Shown: piece by piece, positions 39,817 to 40,330 of the stretch
How the letters are laid out: each line of letters starts with the position of its first letter
How positions within the stretch are numbered: position 1 is the stretch's first letter
Source: a virus
Length of the DNA: 40,330 nucleotides
Reading direction: 5' to 3' (one strand)
Virus record (IMG/VR): IMGVR_UViG_3300037504_000445
Coordinates: 1 to 40,330 of that record
Translations under genes and position numbers: made by a program
Notes under the pieces: model-generated
The model's input: the letters and a program-made list of their open reading frames with translations, nothing else
What the model was told of the DNA's origin: nothing
Database searches by the model: none

Positions 39817-40330
39817 GTGGCAGCGCCGCGCAAACATGCAGACGCCCCGTGGGATGAAATCACCGCCCTATGGGAGGCCGGCCGTTCGCCAGCCTGGATC
39901 GCCAGCGAATACGCCGTGCCGGAGGGCACGATCCGTAGTCGGATGAGGCGCGCCGGAATCCCGCGCGGCCAACCCTCGGGGACCGAACGTGCCCTATCCC
40001 CTATAGACAGTGGGGGGGATACTACTAGTGACACCGTTCCACTAACTCAGTCAGTAGGCCAGCAAGTCCCTCGAGACTCTCGAGGGCCGAACGGGGGGGA
40101 GAGTGACCAGGGCGGGGGTGTACACTCACTACCGACCGAGGGCGCCTTGTCGGCCGCGGAGCGGGCCAACCGCAGGCTCCTCAAGGCCCACCAGCGCCGC
40201 AGCGACAAGCTCGCCCGGGAGATCGATCGTCTGGTTCGCGCCGGCCCGGATGCCTGGGGCGGACGGTCTGCCGCCGCCGGACTGGCAGCGCTGGCGCAGG
40301 CCCATGCCCGCCTCGTGGACGTTGACCGCA
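39817..40330 (+). CDS. Small terminase-like HTH protein, truncated by the window end
   Basis: A GTG at 39817 with GAAAGGA seven bases before opens a frame that stays open to the window end (171 codons). Residues about 9-50 form a helix-turn-helix (EITALWEAGRSPAWIASEYA, VPEGTIRSRMRRAGIPRG) like that of small terminase subunits, which recognise packaging sites. A linker of about 60 residues, Ser/Thr/Gly-rich, leads to a helical end with RANRRLLKAHQRRSDKLARE and ALAQAHARLVDVDR, which fits small terminase C-terminal helices. A regulatory HTH protein is the main alternative. The large subunit gene lies at the other end of this window. Confidence 0.62.
   Translation, partial: MAAPRKHADAPWDEITALWEAGRSPAWIASEYAVPEGTIRSRMRRAGIPRGQPSGTERALSPIDSGGDTTSDTVPLTQSVGQQVPRDSRGPNGGESDQGGGVHSLPTEGALSAAERANRRLLKAHQRRSDKLAREIDRLVRAGPDAWGGRSAAAGLAALAQAHARLVDVDR
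40068..40086. repeat. Perfect 9-bp inverted repeat in the small terminase-like gene
   Basis: CCCTCGAGA and TCTCGAGGG flank a single C, giving a near-perfect palindrome of 19 bases within the linker-coding part of the gene. The surrounding 60 bases are less GC-rich than the neighbours. It could be a binding site, for example a packaging site, or RNA hairpin. Confidence 0.6.

Noticed and set aside
1-40330. Window as a closed circular genome
   Set aside because: Joining the right end to the left end would extend the small terminase-like frame by 37 codons into a sequence that does not look like a terminase tail and clashes with the zinc-knuckle frame at 1-117. Nothing shows repeated ends. The window is more likely a slice.
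1-40330. tRNA genes, integrase, phage RNA polymerase, riboswitch
   Set aside because: No cloverleaf with a recognisable T-loop, no tyrosine or serine integrase motif, no single-subunit RNA polymerase motif and no known riboswitch core were found on reading; absence by eye is not proof.

Overview
The window looks like a high-GC, tailed double-stranded DNA bacteriophage of podovirus type, recovered as a slice of a larger phage genome. The evidence is a head-to-tail gene order like that of T7: large terminase, portal, scaffold, N4-gp56-type major capsid protein, tail adaptor, tail hub, three internal (ejection) proteins ending in a giant 2,494-residue protein, tail fibre, lysis genes. I see no phage RNA polymerase, integrase, tRNA or CRISPR array. 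Spanin-like genes and Sec signal peptides point to a Gram-negative host; the host cannot be named from the sequence.

Layout. Positions 1-731 hold a partial zinc-knuckle gene and two small unknown genes. Positions 820-28376 and on to 29185 are one dense plus-strand late region with many ATGA-type overlaps: packaging and head genes (986-6950), tail and ejection genes (7019-20793), a fibre (20801-21709), then an unusual trio of proteins with Sec signal peptides (21712-26153), including a 1,214-residue protein that ends in a seven-repeat RCC1-like propeller. The lysis region (26208-29185) has a coiled-coil membrane protein, an M15 endolysin, a metallophosphoesterase with a zinc ribbon, a holin-like protein and an overlapping spanin-like pair.

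A good sigma70-type promoter at 29247-29275, with a dyad over its -10 edge, starts a plus-strand DNA-metabolism operon (29306-35024): HTH regulator, YqaJ-type exonuclease, RecT-type annealing protein with an added N-terminal winged helix, SSB, zinc protein, RecU-like resolvase, replisome-organiser-like protein, putative helicase loader and a small unknown. These would work together in recombination-dependent replication.

From 35025 the character changes. A C/G-rich, repeat-bearing spacer separates the plus-strand operon from a convergent minus-strand operon (39609 down to 35316) of seven genes: a 50-residue protein, a MoxR/CobS-type AAA+ ATPase, a probable DUF7192-like protein, a cysteine-rich protein, a 251-residue protein, a small membrane protein and a small conserved-looking phage protein. 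A short sequence module recurs in the 50-residue protein, the ATPase N-terminus and the 251-residue protein, suggesting one multi-part system. Divergent promoters at 39.7 kb serve this operon and a rightward, truncated gene that looks like the small terminase subunit.

All protein calls rest on reading the translated sequence and remembered family signatures; no database search was run.
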